In this document: positions 10,999-18,445 of the stretch, piece after piece | Numbering within the stretch: the stretch's first letter is position 1 | Layout of the letters: every line of letters begins with the position of its first letter | Source: Microlunatus endophyticus | Lineage (GTDB): Bacteria; Actinomycetota; Actinomycetes; Propionibacteriales; Propionibacteriaceae | NCBI RefSeq assembly: GCF_014646195.1 | Contig: NZ_BMMZ01000020.1 | Location: 1 to 45,177 of the forward strand | Length of the DNA: 45,177 nt | Reading direction: 5' to 3' | The notes under the pieces: model-generated | What the model saw: only the letters and a program-made list of their open reading frames with translations | What the model was told of the DNA's origin: nothing | Databases searched by the model: none | Translations under genes and position numbers: made by a program

Positions 10999-12579
10999 TC
11001 AGCCCTGGGAAGCGTTCTTGCGGTGTTGCTGCGGCCGCTCCCAGGCACCGGTGCCGCCCTGCTGCCAGGGCAGCGGTCCGGCTTCGGGCCGGTAGTTGAC
11101 GCCGAGTGCGTCCAGCCGGGTGAGATGTCCTTCGAGACGGCCGGAGAATTCCTCCCAGCTGCGTCCCTCGGGGTCGGACCAGGCGACCTCACTGTGGGCG
11201 CAGGCTCGCGGGTAGAGCATGTACTGCACGCGCCGGGCCGACGGCATGTATTCGGTCCAGATCTGGCACTGGGTGCCGAGGATTCGATCATGGAGCTCGG
11301 TGGGGATGCCCTCGGTCGGTTCCAGGCTGTAGGCGCGCTCGGTGGTGATGCCGCCACCGATGCTGTACGGCTCGGCGTCGTCGGTGCTGGGGTAGTAGTC
11401 GAAGTAGGTCTTGCTGACCGGCGACATCACCACCTGGCCACCCGCCTCGGCCGCGATCACGCCGTACTTCTCGTCCCTCCAGGCCATCGTGACCGCACCG
11501 GTCAGGATGCCTTCATCGTTGATCTCGTCCCAACCCACCAGCTGCCGGCCACGCTCGGCCAGCCAGTCTCGCAGCTTCTCGGTGAACCAGCGCTGTAGAT
11601 GGTCGACACCGGGAAGCCCCCTGTCGTAGGCGAGCTGCTTGGCCGCATCGGATTGCTGCCACTCGACCCGCGGGCACTCGTCGCCGCCGACGTGGATGTA
11701 CTTGCTGGGGAAGATCTCCAGGACCTCTTCCCAGATGTCGAAGGCGAATTCCAGCGAGGCGTCGCTCATGTTGAGGACCTCGGGGAAGACGCCCCAGGTG
11801 GTCGCGGCGCCAGGTGCGTCCTCGGGATGGTTGCCCAGCTCGGGGAATGCCGCCAGCATCGCCCGGACGTGGCCCGGGAACTCGATCTCCGGCACCACAT
11901 TGATGCCGCGCTGGCCGGCGTAGGCGACGATCGCCCGCAGTTGGTCCTGGGTGTAGTAGCCGCCGTGCGGGGTGCCGTCACCGGCCGCCCAGTGAGGATT
12001 CCTGGTCTCGGAGCGCCAGCTCGCGTGCTGGGTCAGTTGCGGGTACTTCTTGGACTCGAACCGCCAACCCTGGTCCTCGGTCAGGTGCAGGTGGAAGGTG
12101 TTGTACTTGTGGATCGCCAGCAGGTCGATGAATGAGATCACGTCGGAGTACGGCATGAAGTGTCGGCCGGTGTCGAGCATCACCCCGCGCCAGGCGAAGC
12201 GCGGTTCGTCGGCGATCTCGACCACGGAAACCGCGAGCCCCGAGCTGATCGGCGCCGGGCCGAAGGTCTGCGCCGGCAGCAGCTGCCGCAGGGTCTGAGT
12301 GGCCCAGTTGACGCCCCGGTCGTCGGCGGCGGTGATGGTGATCCCGGCCGCGGTCACCGAGAGCGCGTACGCCTCCGCGTCCAGGTCGTCGTCCCGGATG
12401 ATCTTGAGGGCGCCGTCGTCGGCCGGCGGCAGATCGAGGCCGGTTCCCGGGGTCAGCAGGCGGCGTACGATCGCGGCCCATTCCGCAGGTCCGGAGATCG
12501 CCAGATCGGCGGTCAGGGTGAACGTGCCGTCGCCTTGGCTGACGGACTTCGGGCGGGGCAGCAGATCGAGCTGTGACAT
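10999..12579 (-). CDS. Beta-N-acetylhexosaminidase, glycoside hydrolase family 20
   Basis: A 526-residue GH20 enzyme removing terminal GlcNAc/GalNAc by substrate-assisted catalysis. The catalytic pair D300-E301 lies in YIHVGGDECPRVEW. The N-terminal alpha/beta GH20b domain (about 1-120) and segments RGVMLDTGRHF and HLTEDQGWR are typical. No signal peptide is seen, so cytoplasmic action on imported oligosaccharides is likely. The ATG at 12579 fits a leaderless -10 six bases upstream. It is the first gene of the operon with alpha-mannosidase and aminotransferase. Confidence 0.93.
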   Translation of the reverse strand: MSQLDLLPRPKSVSQGDGTFTLTADLAISGPAEWAAIVRRLLTPGTGLDLPPADDGALKIIRDDDLDAEAYALSVTAAGITITAADDRGVNWATQTLRQLLPAQTFGPAPISSGLAVSVVEIADEPRFAWRGVMLDTGRHFMPYSDVISFIDLLAIHKYNTFHLHLTEDQGWRFESKKYPQLTQHASWRSETRNPHWAAGDGTPHGGYYTQDQLRAIVAYAGQRGINVVPEIEFPGHVRAMLAAFPELGNHPEDAPGAATTWGVFPEVLNMSDASLEFAFDIWEEVLEIFPSKYIHVGGDECPRVEWQQSDAAKQLAYDRGLPGVDHLQRWFTEKLRDWLAERGRQLVGWDEINDEGILTGAVTMAWRDEKYGVIAAEAGGQVVMSPVSKTYFDYYPSTDDAEPYSIGGGITTERAYSLEPTEGIPTELHDRILGTQCQIWTEYMPSARRVQYMLYPRACAHSEVAWSDPEGRSWEEFSGRLEGHLTRLDALGVNYRPEAGPLPWQQGGTGAWERPQQHRKNASQG

Positions 12580-12591
12580 GACAGCAGCCTA
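12580..12591 (-). promoter_or_regulatory. -10 element of a likely leaderless promoter for the GH20 operon
   Basis: On the minus strand TAGGCT (12591-12586) is followed by six bases and the ATG at 12579. No Shine-Dalgarno sequence is visible in those six bases, which favours a leaderless transcript. Confidence 0.45.
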
Positions 12592-12645
12592 ATGGGCGAG
12601 TGTTCTTTTCTGTACGGCCTGGTCCGAATCACGCAGAATTGCGCA

Positions 12646-13233
12646 TCAGGTCGTGCACTGGCCCGGCTGGCCGCCCGGCGAGGTCGAGCCTTGGACGCTC
12701 CCGAAGTAGACACCGGCACCGACGCCGAATACCCCGCCAGGAGCGTTCTGCGCGTCGAAGTTGATCTGGGTCGGCGTCGACTGCCAACTGATGGTGTTCG
12801 CCAACTGGACGATGACTTTCGCGTAGTAGTCGATGTGTTGGCTGCCGGCGGTGGGCTGGTCGGCGATGATGTCGGCCTGGGTGAAGACATACGTCAATGC
12901 CCCGCCAATGCTCGAGGTCGGCGCATGGCTCCAGATCACCGTGTCGGGTGTTGCCAGCCGGACGAGCTGCACCTGGTAGGAGTACTGGGCGCCGGTCGGC
13001 ACCGTCGCCCGGATCGTCAGACCCATGTAGTAGCCGCTGCTCGGATTCGTCAGCTGGCAGGTGATTCCAGTCGCCGGTGGGACCGTCAGTGCCGACAGCG
13101 TCGTGCCGGTGACCGGCGCGGTGTCGGTCCAGGCTGCCGTGGTGCTGCTGACTGCGAGCACCGCCACCCCGGCCAGTGCCAGAGCAGCGCGGACACGGAC
13201 TCGTCGAATGCCTTGTCGGAGTCGACGCTTCAT
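12646..13233 (-). CDS. Secreted protein with TasA/SipW-substrate-like leader
   Basis: A 195-residue exported protein of unknown function. The N-terminus has a strongly basic n-region (KRRLRQGIRRVRVR), a hydrophobic core (ALALAGVAVLAVSS) and then TTAAWTDTA, which resembles the A-x-[FW]-[ST]-D context found at cleavage sites of SipW-processed TasA/CalY-type proteins. The rest is Thr/Ser/Gly-rich with predicted beta strands and two Cys residues (in ITCQL and near the C-terminus) that could pair. GGGAGG lies 4 bases before the ATG. It stands alone; no signal peptidase gene is adjacent. Confidence 0.7.
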   Translation of the reverse strand: MKRRLRQGIRRVRVRAALALAGVAVLAVSSTTAAWTDTAPVTGTTLSALTVPPATGITCQLTNPSSGYYMGLTIRATVPTGAQYSYQVQLVRLATPDTVIWSHAPTSSIGGALTYVFTQADIIADQPTAGSQHIDYYAKVIVQLANTISWQSTPTQINFDAQNAPGGVFGVGAGVYFGSVQGSTSPGGQPGQCTT

Positions 13234-13308
13234 CCCGCCTCCCTGCCCGGGTGCTGGCTTACCGGCAGCATATCCAGGCCGTAGCGGGTGCGACCAGAGA
13301 TGAAGGAG

Positions 13309-14154
13309 TTACAGGTCGTAGTCGACGACGACCGGGGAGTGATCGCTCATCCGGGCCTCGTAACTCGGTTCCCGGTCGGTGCCGCCGCGGATCGCAGACC
13401 TGGCCAGGTCAGGGGTGGCCAGTTGGTAGTCGATCCGCCAGCCGGTGTCCTGGTCGAAGGCGCGCCCCCGCCAGGTCCACCAGCTGTAGGGGCCCTCCTG
13501 GTCGCCGTGCAGGCTGCGGACGACATCGATCAGGCTCCGCGGTCCGAGGATCGAGCCGAACCAGTCCCGTTCGTCGGGCAGGAAGCCGGAATTGCGCTGG
13601 TTGGCGCGGTCGTTCCGCAAGTCGAGGGCTGTGTGGGCGATGTTGAAATCGCCCATGATCAGGAACTCTCGGTCAGCCGCCTGGGCGGCCCGCCGGGACC
13701 TGCTCAGGTAGGCCCGCAGGGATCTCATGAAGGCCAGCTTGCGGCGGTGTTTGGCCATCGCTGCCGGGCCGTCGTCCGGACGATCCCCCTTGGGCAGGTA
13801 GAGCGATCCGATCGTCAGTGCCGGCCGGGTGCCGGTCGGTGCAAGATCGACTTCGAGGTAGCGACCCTCGGGATCGAAGCGCTGGTTGCCGAAGCCGAGC
13901 CGTACGGCGACCGGCGCGTCCTTGGTCAGCACCGCGACGCCGTTGCGCCCGGCCAGCGATCCGGGGTGATAGCTGAGGTGATAGCCGTCCAGCGTCGGCA
14001 GCAGGTCGGCGGAGGCACGCACCTCCTGCAGCCCGACGATCTCGGGCTCGCGGTCCTTCAGCCAGACGTCGAAGCCGCGGCGCACACTGGCGCGCAGGCC
14101 GTTGACATTGAAGGACGCGATCCGGAGCACCGCGCTATTCAACACCCGTTTCAT
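13309..14154 (-). CDS. xthA: Exodeoxyribonuclease III / AP endonuclease
   Basis: A 281-residue member of the exonuclease-endonuclease-phosphatase superfamily that cleaves at abasic sites in base-excision repair. Diagnostic motifs are SFNVNGLRA, the metal ligand Glu in GLQEVRA, the GDFN catalytic segment (LIMGDFNIAHTALD), WRIDYQLAT and the terminal SDHSPVVVDYD. The ATG overlaps the stop of the ABC permease gene (ATGA), so it is the last gene of an ABC-transporter operon. That link is probably only transcriptional. Confidence 0.92.
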   Translation of the reverse strand: MKRVLNSAVLRIASFNVNGLRASVRRGFDVWLKDREPEIVGLQEVRASADLLPTLDGYHLSYHPGSLAGRNGVAVLTKDAPVAVRLGFGNQRFDPEGRYLEVDLAPTGTRPALTIGSLYLPKGDRPDDGPAAMAKHRRKLAFMRSLRAYLSRSRRAAQAADREFLIMGDFNIAHTALDLRNDRANQRNSGFLPDERDWFGSILGPRSLIDVVRSLHGDQEGPYSWWTWRGRAFDQDTGWRIDYQLATPDLARSAIRGGTDREPSYEARMSDHSPVVVDYDL

Positions 14155-15482
14155 TCAGCCGCAGGAATCGATCCGGACGCGAGCACCCTGTCCACCAACG
14201 GCTGGCTGAGAGCGACCGCGCCCAACACCATGGCCAGGCAGATGACGATTCCACCAGCGAACATCGCGATGCCGCCCGGAGCCGCGCCGATCAGCATGAC
14301 GCCGAACGGGGCGACGATGATCAGCGAGACGAGCGCTGCGATCGCGATCGAAGCCACCAGGGGCAGGCCGGTCTCGCGCATCCTGGCTTGCTTGATCACC
14401 GATGCATCGGTCCCGACCAGGTGCAGCATCCGATACTGATCACGCAGGTCGTAAACCCGGGCGGCCTGGTTGACGCCGACCGAGACGGCGGCCAGCAACG
14501 CCGCGATCACCAGCGTGAGCAGGGATCCCGTCATCATGTCGGCGGGCAGGTGGGCCTCGTCAGGGTCACCCGGCGAAGTCTGGGCGGCGATCGCCGGGCC
14601 GATACTCAGTACGCCCGTGATGAAGGTGGCCAGAGTCACCCCCGCCACCGGGCGCCAGGTTGCCCGCGGATCATCGGTGAGCCGGCGTGCCGCCAGCAGC
14701 TTCGGTACCGAATTCGCCCGATTGACACTGAGACGGCCGATCAGACCGAGCACGAAAGGGCCGATCAGATTGAGAACGGCAAAACACAGACCGAAGACGA
14801 TCATGCCGGCGATCAGGCCGGCACTCGAGCCGAGCAGTTTCGTCACCGGTACCCAGGCGACCAGCACCACGATCGCGATCGCGACCCGGATGGCGCTGAC
14901 CGACTTGGGCGACGTACGGCGGGCGACGCCGAGCGGACTGATCGCGATGCGCGCCAGGGTGAGCACCGCCGAAGCCGTGGCGAGCAGGACGACGCCGGCG
15001 ACCGTGACCGCCAGCAGTCCCGGGGAGACCAGGAGTTCCGACCACCGGAACGGCCGTCCCTGGAAGTTGATCATGGCGACCCCTGGCAGCGCGGCCAGGT
15101 AGAGCCCGATGCCGACGATCGCTCCGGCGAGGGCCTGTGCGCCGGCGTCGGTGATCGCGATGATGCCGATCTGCCCGCTGGTCGCGCCGGCCAGCCGGAG
15201 CGCCGCCAGTCGGTCGTCCCGTCGGGAGATTGCCAGCCGCGCGGCCGAACCGCCGAGGGTGACCACCGGGATGACGAGGATCACCGTGGCGATCTGGGCC
15301 AGCAGCACGTACAGCCCGCCGGTCGTGCCCGCGTTGCGGGCGGTGAAGGCTCCGAGACCGCCCAGCACGGTCAGCAGGGCACCGGTGGAGACTGCGAAGG
15401 CGATCACGGCGAGCATGATCACCAGACGTTGTTCGGACTGCCGGCGCAGCAGCAGCCACCAGAGACGAAGAGCGATCATCAC
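14151..15482 (-). CDS. ABC transporter permease, FtsX/MacB-like
   Basis: A 443-residue integral membrane protein with an N-terminal helix, a block of helices around residues 60-230 and a C-terminal helix block with the FtsX-like repeat (LAAVSVGVNQAARVYDLRDQYRMLHLVGTD). The LAALRLAGATSGQI segment is the coupling-helix region common to actinobacterial FtsX-type permeases. GTG 15482 overlaps the ATPase stop as GTGA; ATG 15479 is an alternative. With the adjacent ATPase it forms a MacB/LolCD-like transporter. Substrate unknown; antibiotic-peptide or lipid export are common roles for the family. Confidence 0.88.
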   Translation of the reverse strand: MMIALRLWWLLLRRQSEQRLVIMLAVIAFAVSTGALLTVLGGLGAFTARNAGTTGGLYVLLAQIATVILVIPVVTLGGSAARLAISRRDDRLAALRLAGATSGQIGIIAITDAGAQALAGAIVGIGLYLAALPGVAMINFQGRPFRWSELLVSPGLLAVTVAGVVLLATASAVLTLARIAISPLGVARRTSPKSVSAIRVAIAIVVLVAWVPVTKLLGSSAGLIAGMIVFGLCFAVLNLIGPFVLGLIGRLSVNRANSVPKLLAARRLTDDPRATWRPVAGVTLATFITGVLSIGPAIAAQTSPGDPDEAHLPADMMTGSLLTLVIAALLAAVSVGVNQAARVYDLRDQYRMLHLVGTDASVIKQARMRETGLPLVASIAIAALVSLIIVAPFGVMLIGAAPGGIAMFAGGIVICLAMVLGAVALSQPLVDRVLASGSIPAAE

Positions 15483-16225
15483 GCGGTTCTTTGCAGGAAC
15501 GGCCCTTCGAAAGGTCCGGGCCCTTCAACAGGCTCAGGGACCGGCGGCCGGGCGTGGTATTCGGCGACGATGCGACCGTCGCGCATCACCACCGTACGGG
15601 CGCAGTGCCGGGCGATGGCGGGATCGTGGGTCACCACGACCAGCGCGGCCCCGGCCTGCGAAGTGGCGCGGACGAGTACGTGCAGGATCTCCTCGCCGGT
15701 GCTCTGGTCGAGCGCACCGGTCGGCTCGTCGGCGAAGACGACGCTGGGTTCGGTGACCAGCGCCCGGGCGATGGCGACCCGTTGGGCCTGACCACCGGAC
15801 AGCTCGCCCGGCCGTCGCCCCTCCAGGCCGGCCAGGCCGACCAGCGCCAGGTAGCCGGCGGCTCGCCGGATCGCTGCCTTACGGCCCGTCCCGTCGAGCA
15901 TCAACGGCAGTGCGGCGTTCTCGACCGCCGGCAGCTCGGCGACCAGTTGCCCGGACTGGAAGACGAAGCCGAAGTCGGTGCGCCGCAGCGCCGTACGCTC
16001 CCGGTCCGACATCGACGTCAGGTCGGTCCCGCGGAGCACGACCGAGCCGGCGGTAGGTCGCTGGATCCCGGCCAGACAGTGCAGCAGGGTGCTCTTGCCC
16101 GAACCGGACGGCCCCATGACGGCCAGGGAACCGGCGTCGATGTCCAGGTCGCCACCGGCCAGCGCATGTGATGCGGTGTCGGCGATGCCGTAGGTCATGA
16201 CGAGATTGCGGGCACTGAGGATCAT
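15479..16225 (-). CDS. ABC transporter ATPase, MacB/LolD type
   Basis: A 248-residue ATPase with Walker A GPSGSGKST, Q-loop in FVFQSGQLV, signature LSGGQAQRVAIARAL, Walker B VVFADEPTGALD and the H-loop THD, all typical of the LolD/MacB subfamily. ATG 16225 was preferred over GTG 16261 because family members begin a few residues before the first beta strand; no clear ribosome-binding site decides it. The last roughly 20 codons (PVPEPVEG...) derive from a REP-like palindrome, so the natural C-terminus has been altered by that insertion. First gene of the ATPase-permease-xthA operon. Confidence 0.9.
   Translation of the reverse strand: MILSARNLVMTYGIADTASHALAGGDLDIDAGSLAVMGPSGSGKSTLLHCLAGIQRPTAGSVVLRGTDLTSMSDRERTALRRTDFGFVFQSGQLVAELPAVENAALPLMLDGTGRKAAIRRAAGYLALVGLAGLEGRRPGELSGGQAQRVAIARALVTEPSVVFADEPTGALDQSTGEEILHVLVRATSQAGAALVVVTHDPAIARHCARTVVMRDGRIVAEYHARPPVPEPVEGPGPFEGPFLQRTA
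15503..15544. repeat. REP-like palindromic repeat inside an ORF
   Basis: CCCTTCAACAGGCTCAGGGA at 15521-15540, preceded by the related half unit CCCTTCGAAAGG at 15503-15514. The sequence matches, from memory, the widespread family of short extragenic palindromes read as PEPVEG/LSLSKG in ORFs. Here it lies in frame at the 3' end of the ABC ATPase gene and encodes VPEPVEGPGPFEG. No other copy was noticed in the window. Confidence 0.6.
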
Positions 16226-16316
16226 GAGGTCCAGCTTGGGCCGGACTGCGCCGACGCACATCCGGCCACGGACCCTTCCCGGCGTCCGCCGGGTCTGCCC
16301 GTGGTCGGAGAGCCCA

Positions 16317-16329
16317 TAGACTCGGGTCC
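16317..16329 (+). promoter_or_regulatory. -10 element of a likely leaderless promoter for nadE
   Basis: TAGACT at 16317-16322 precedes the GTG at 16330 by seven bases. No Shine-Dalgarno is present in the gap (CGGGTCC). Confidence 0.45.
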
Positions 16330-18384
16330 GTGGACTTCTCCAACGCGTACGCCCAGGGATTCGCCCGGGTCGCCGCGTGTACGGTGCCGGTTGCGATCGC
16401 CGACCCAGCCGCCAACGCGGCTGCGGTCCTGGAGCAGGCGCAGGGCTGCCACGACGACTCGGTCGCGGTCGCGATCTTCCCGGAGATGTGCCTGACCGGG
16501 TATGCCACCGACGATCTCTTCCTGCAGGACGTGTTGCTGCAGCGGGTCGAACAGGCGATCACCGAGCTGGCGGCGGCGTCGGAGCAGCTGCTGCCGGTGA
16601 TCGTCGTCGGCGCGCCGCTGCTGTATCGGCATCGGGTGCTCAACACCGCTGTGGTGATTCATCGCGGACGGGTCCTCGGGGTGGTGCCGAAGACGTATCT
16701 GCCGACCTACCGGGAGTTCTACGACAGGCGGTGGTTCGGCTCCGGCGACGAGGTCTCCGGCATGATCACGATCGGTGATCATGAGGTGCCGATCGGGCCC
16801 GACCTGCTCTTCGGGGCCACGGATGTCCGCGGCCTGGTGCTGCATGTCGAGGTCTGCGAGGACATGTGGGTGCCGGTGCCACCGAGTGCCGAGGCGGCGC
16901 TGGCCGGAGCCACGGTGCTGGCCAACATCTCCGGCAGCCCGATCACTGTCGGCCGGGCCGAGGACCGCCGACTGCTGGTCCGGTCCGGGTCGGCCCGCTG
17001 CCTGGCGGCCTATCTGTATGCGGCCGCAGGACAGGGGGAGTCCTCGACGGACCTGTCCTGGGACGGCCAGACGATGATCTACGAGATGGGCGAGCTCCTC
17101 GCCGAGGGTGATCGGTTTCCCGACGGCCCGCAGCGTACGGTCGCCGATGTCGATCTTGACCGGATCCGGATGGACCGGATCCGGATGGGCACCTTCGACG
17201 ACAACGCGCGCTCGGTGCGGCGACGTACAGGTGATCATCAATACCGGATGATCGACTTCGAGTTCGAGCCTCCCTCCGGTGATCTTGGTCTGCGGCGGGC
17301 GGTGCACCGGTTCCCGTTCGTGCCGGACGATCCGGAGCGGCTGGCGCTGGACTGCTACGAGGCGTACAACATCCAGGTCTCCGGTCTGGAGCAGCGGTTG
17401 CGTGCGATCGCCCAAGGGAGTCGGACATGGCCCAAGATCGTGATCGGGGTGTCCGGCGGTCTGGACTCGACCCACGCCTTGATCGTCGCAGCCAATGCGA
17501 TGGACCGGCTCGGCCGGCCGCGTAGCGACATCCTGGCTTTCACCATGCCGGGCTTCGCGACCAGTGACACCACCTACAACAGCGCGATCGCTTTGATGGA
17601 AGCGATCGGAGCGACGTACGAGACGGTCGACATCCGTCCGGCGGCGACGCAGATGCTCACCGACATGGGCCATCCGTTCGGCAAGGGCGAGCCGGTCTAC
17701 GACGTGACCTTCGAGAATGTCCAGGCCGGGATGCGCTACGACTACCTTTTCCGGCTGGCCAACCAGCGCGGCGGGATTGTACTGGGTACCGGTGATCTTT
17801 CCGAGCTCGCACTCGGCTGGGCGACGTACGGTGTCGGTGATCAGATGTCGCACTACGCGATCAACACTGGAGTGCCGAAGACGCTGATCCAGCACCTGAT
17901 CCGCTGGGTGATCAGCACCGGCCAGTTCGAGCCGGAGACCGACAAAGTGCTGCAGAGGATCCTCGAACAGGAGATCTCACCGGAGCTGATCCCGGCCCGG
18001 GAGAACGAGCGGCCGCAGAGCACCGAGGACACCGTCGGGCCGTACGCCTTGCAGGACTTCACGCTCTTCAACGTGCTGCGCTACGGCTTCAGCCCGAGCC
18101 GGATCGCCTTCCTGGCCTGGCACGCTTGGCACGACGTCGAGTCCGGCCAGTGGCCGCCGGAATTCCCGGAGGCCAAGCGGCTGGCCTACGACCTGACCAC
18201 GATCAAGAAGTGGCTCGAGGTCTTCATCAAGCGGTTCTTCGCCAACCAGTTCAAGCGGTCGGCCATCCCCAACGGGCCGAAGGTGAGCTACGGCGGAACG
18301 CTGTCGCCGCGAGGCGACTGGCGGATGCCGTCGGACGCCAAGGGCACGACCTGGCTGGCCGACCTGGCGAACGTGCCGGACTGA
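16330..18384 (+). CDS. nadE: Glutamine-dependent NAD+ synthetase
   Basis: A 684-residue bifunctional enzyme making NAD+ from nicotinate adenine dinucleotide, ATP and glutamine-derived ammonia. The N-terminal nitrilase-type glutaminase has the catalytic triad E52, K121 and C176, the same numbers as in Mycobacterium tuberculosis NadE. The C-terminal synthetase domain has the PP-loop SGGLDST and GTGDLSELALGW. Between the domains a perfect 15-base tandem duplication gives DRIRMDRIRM. Length and the YREFYDRRWF helix agree with the actinobacterial form. It diverges from the ABC operon; a 5-bp GC hairpin with GCAA loop lies at 18401-18414 after the stop. Confidence 0.95.
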   Translation: MDFSNAYAQGFARVAACTVPVAIADPAANAAAVLEQAQGCHDDSVAVAIFPEMCLTGYATDDLFLQDVLLQRVEQAITELAAASEQLLPVIVVGAPLLYRHRVLNTAVVIHRGRVLGVVPKTYLPTYREFYDRRWFGSGDEVSGMITIGDHEVPIGPDLLFGATDVRGLVLHVEVCEDMWVPVPPSAEAALAGATVLANISGSPITVGRAEDRRLLVRSGSARCLAAYLYAAAGQGESSTDLSWDGQTMIYEMGELLAEGDRFPDGPQRTVADVDLDRIRMDRIRMGTFDDNARSVRRRTGDHQYRMIDFEFEPPSGDLGLRRAVHRFPFVPDDPERLALDCYEAYNIQVSGLEQRLRAIAQGSRTWPKIVIGVSGGLDSTHALIVAANAMDRLGRPRSDILAFTMPGFATSDTTYNSAIALMEAIGATYETVDIRPAATQMLTDMGHPFGKGEPVYDVTFENVQAGMRYDYLFRLANQRGGIVLGTGDLSELALGWATYGVGDQMSHYAINTGVPKTLIQHLIRWVISTGQFEPETDKVLQRILEQEISPELIPARENERPQSTEDTVGPYALQDFTLFNVLRYGFSPSRIAFLAWHAWHDVESGQWPPEFPEAKRLAYDLTTIKKWLEVFIKRFFANQFKRSAIPNGPKVSYGGTLSPRGDWRMPSDAKGTTWLADLANVPD
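17158..17187 (+). repeat. Perfect 15-bp tandem duplication in nadE
   Basis: GACCGGATCCGGATG occurs at 17158-17172 and again at 17173-17187 with no gap. It is in frame and duplicates D-R-I-R-M in the linker between the glutaminase and synthetase domains. Confidence 0.9.
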
Positions 18385-18445
18385 GGCGGCGTTTCAGCGT
18401 CCCCGGCAACGGGGTAAGGGTGCCATGTCCAGAAGGAGGCATGGC

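Noticed and set aside
16222..17895. 557-codon minus-strand frame antisense to nadE
   Set aside because: nadE has all catalytic residues; the antisense product has no motif.
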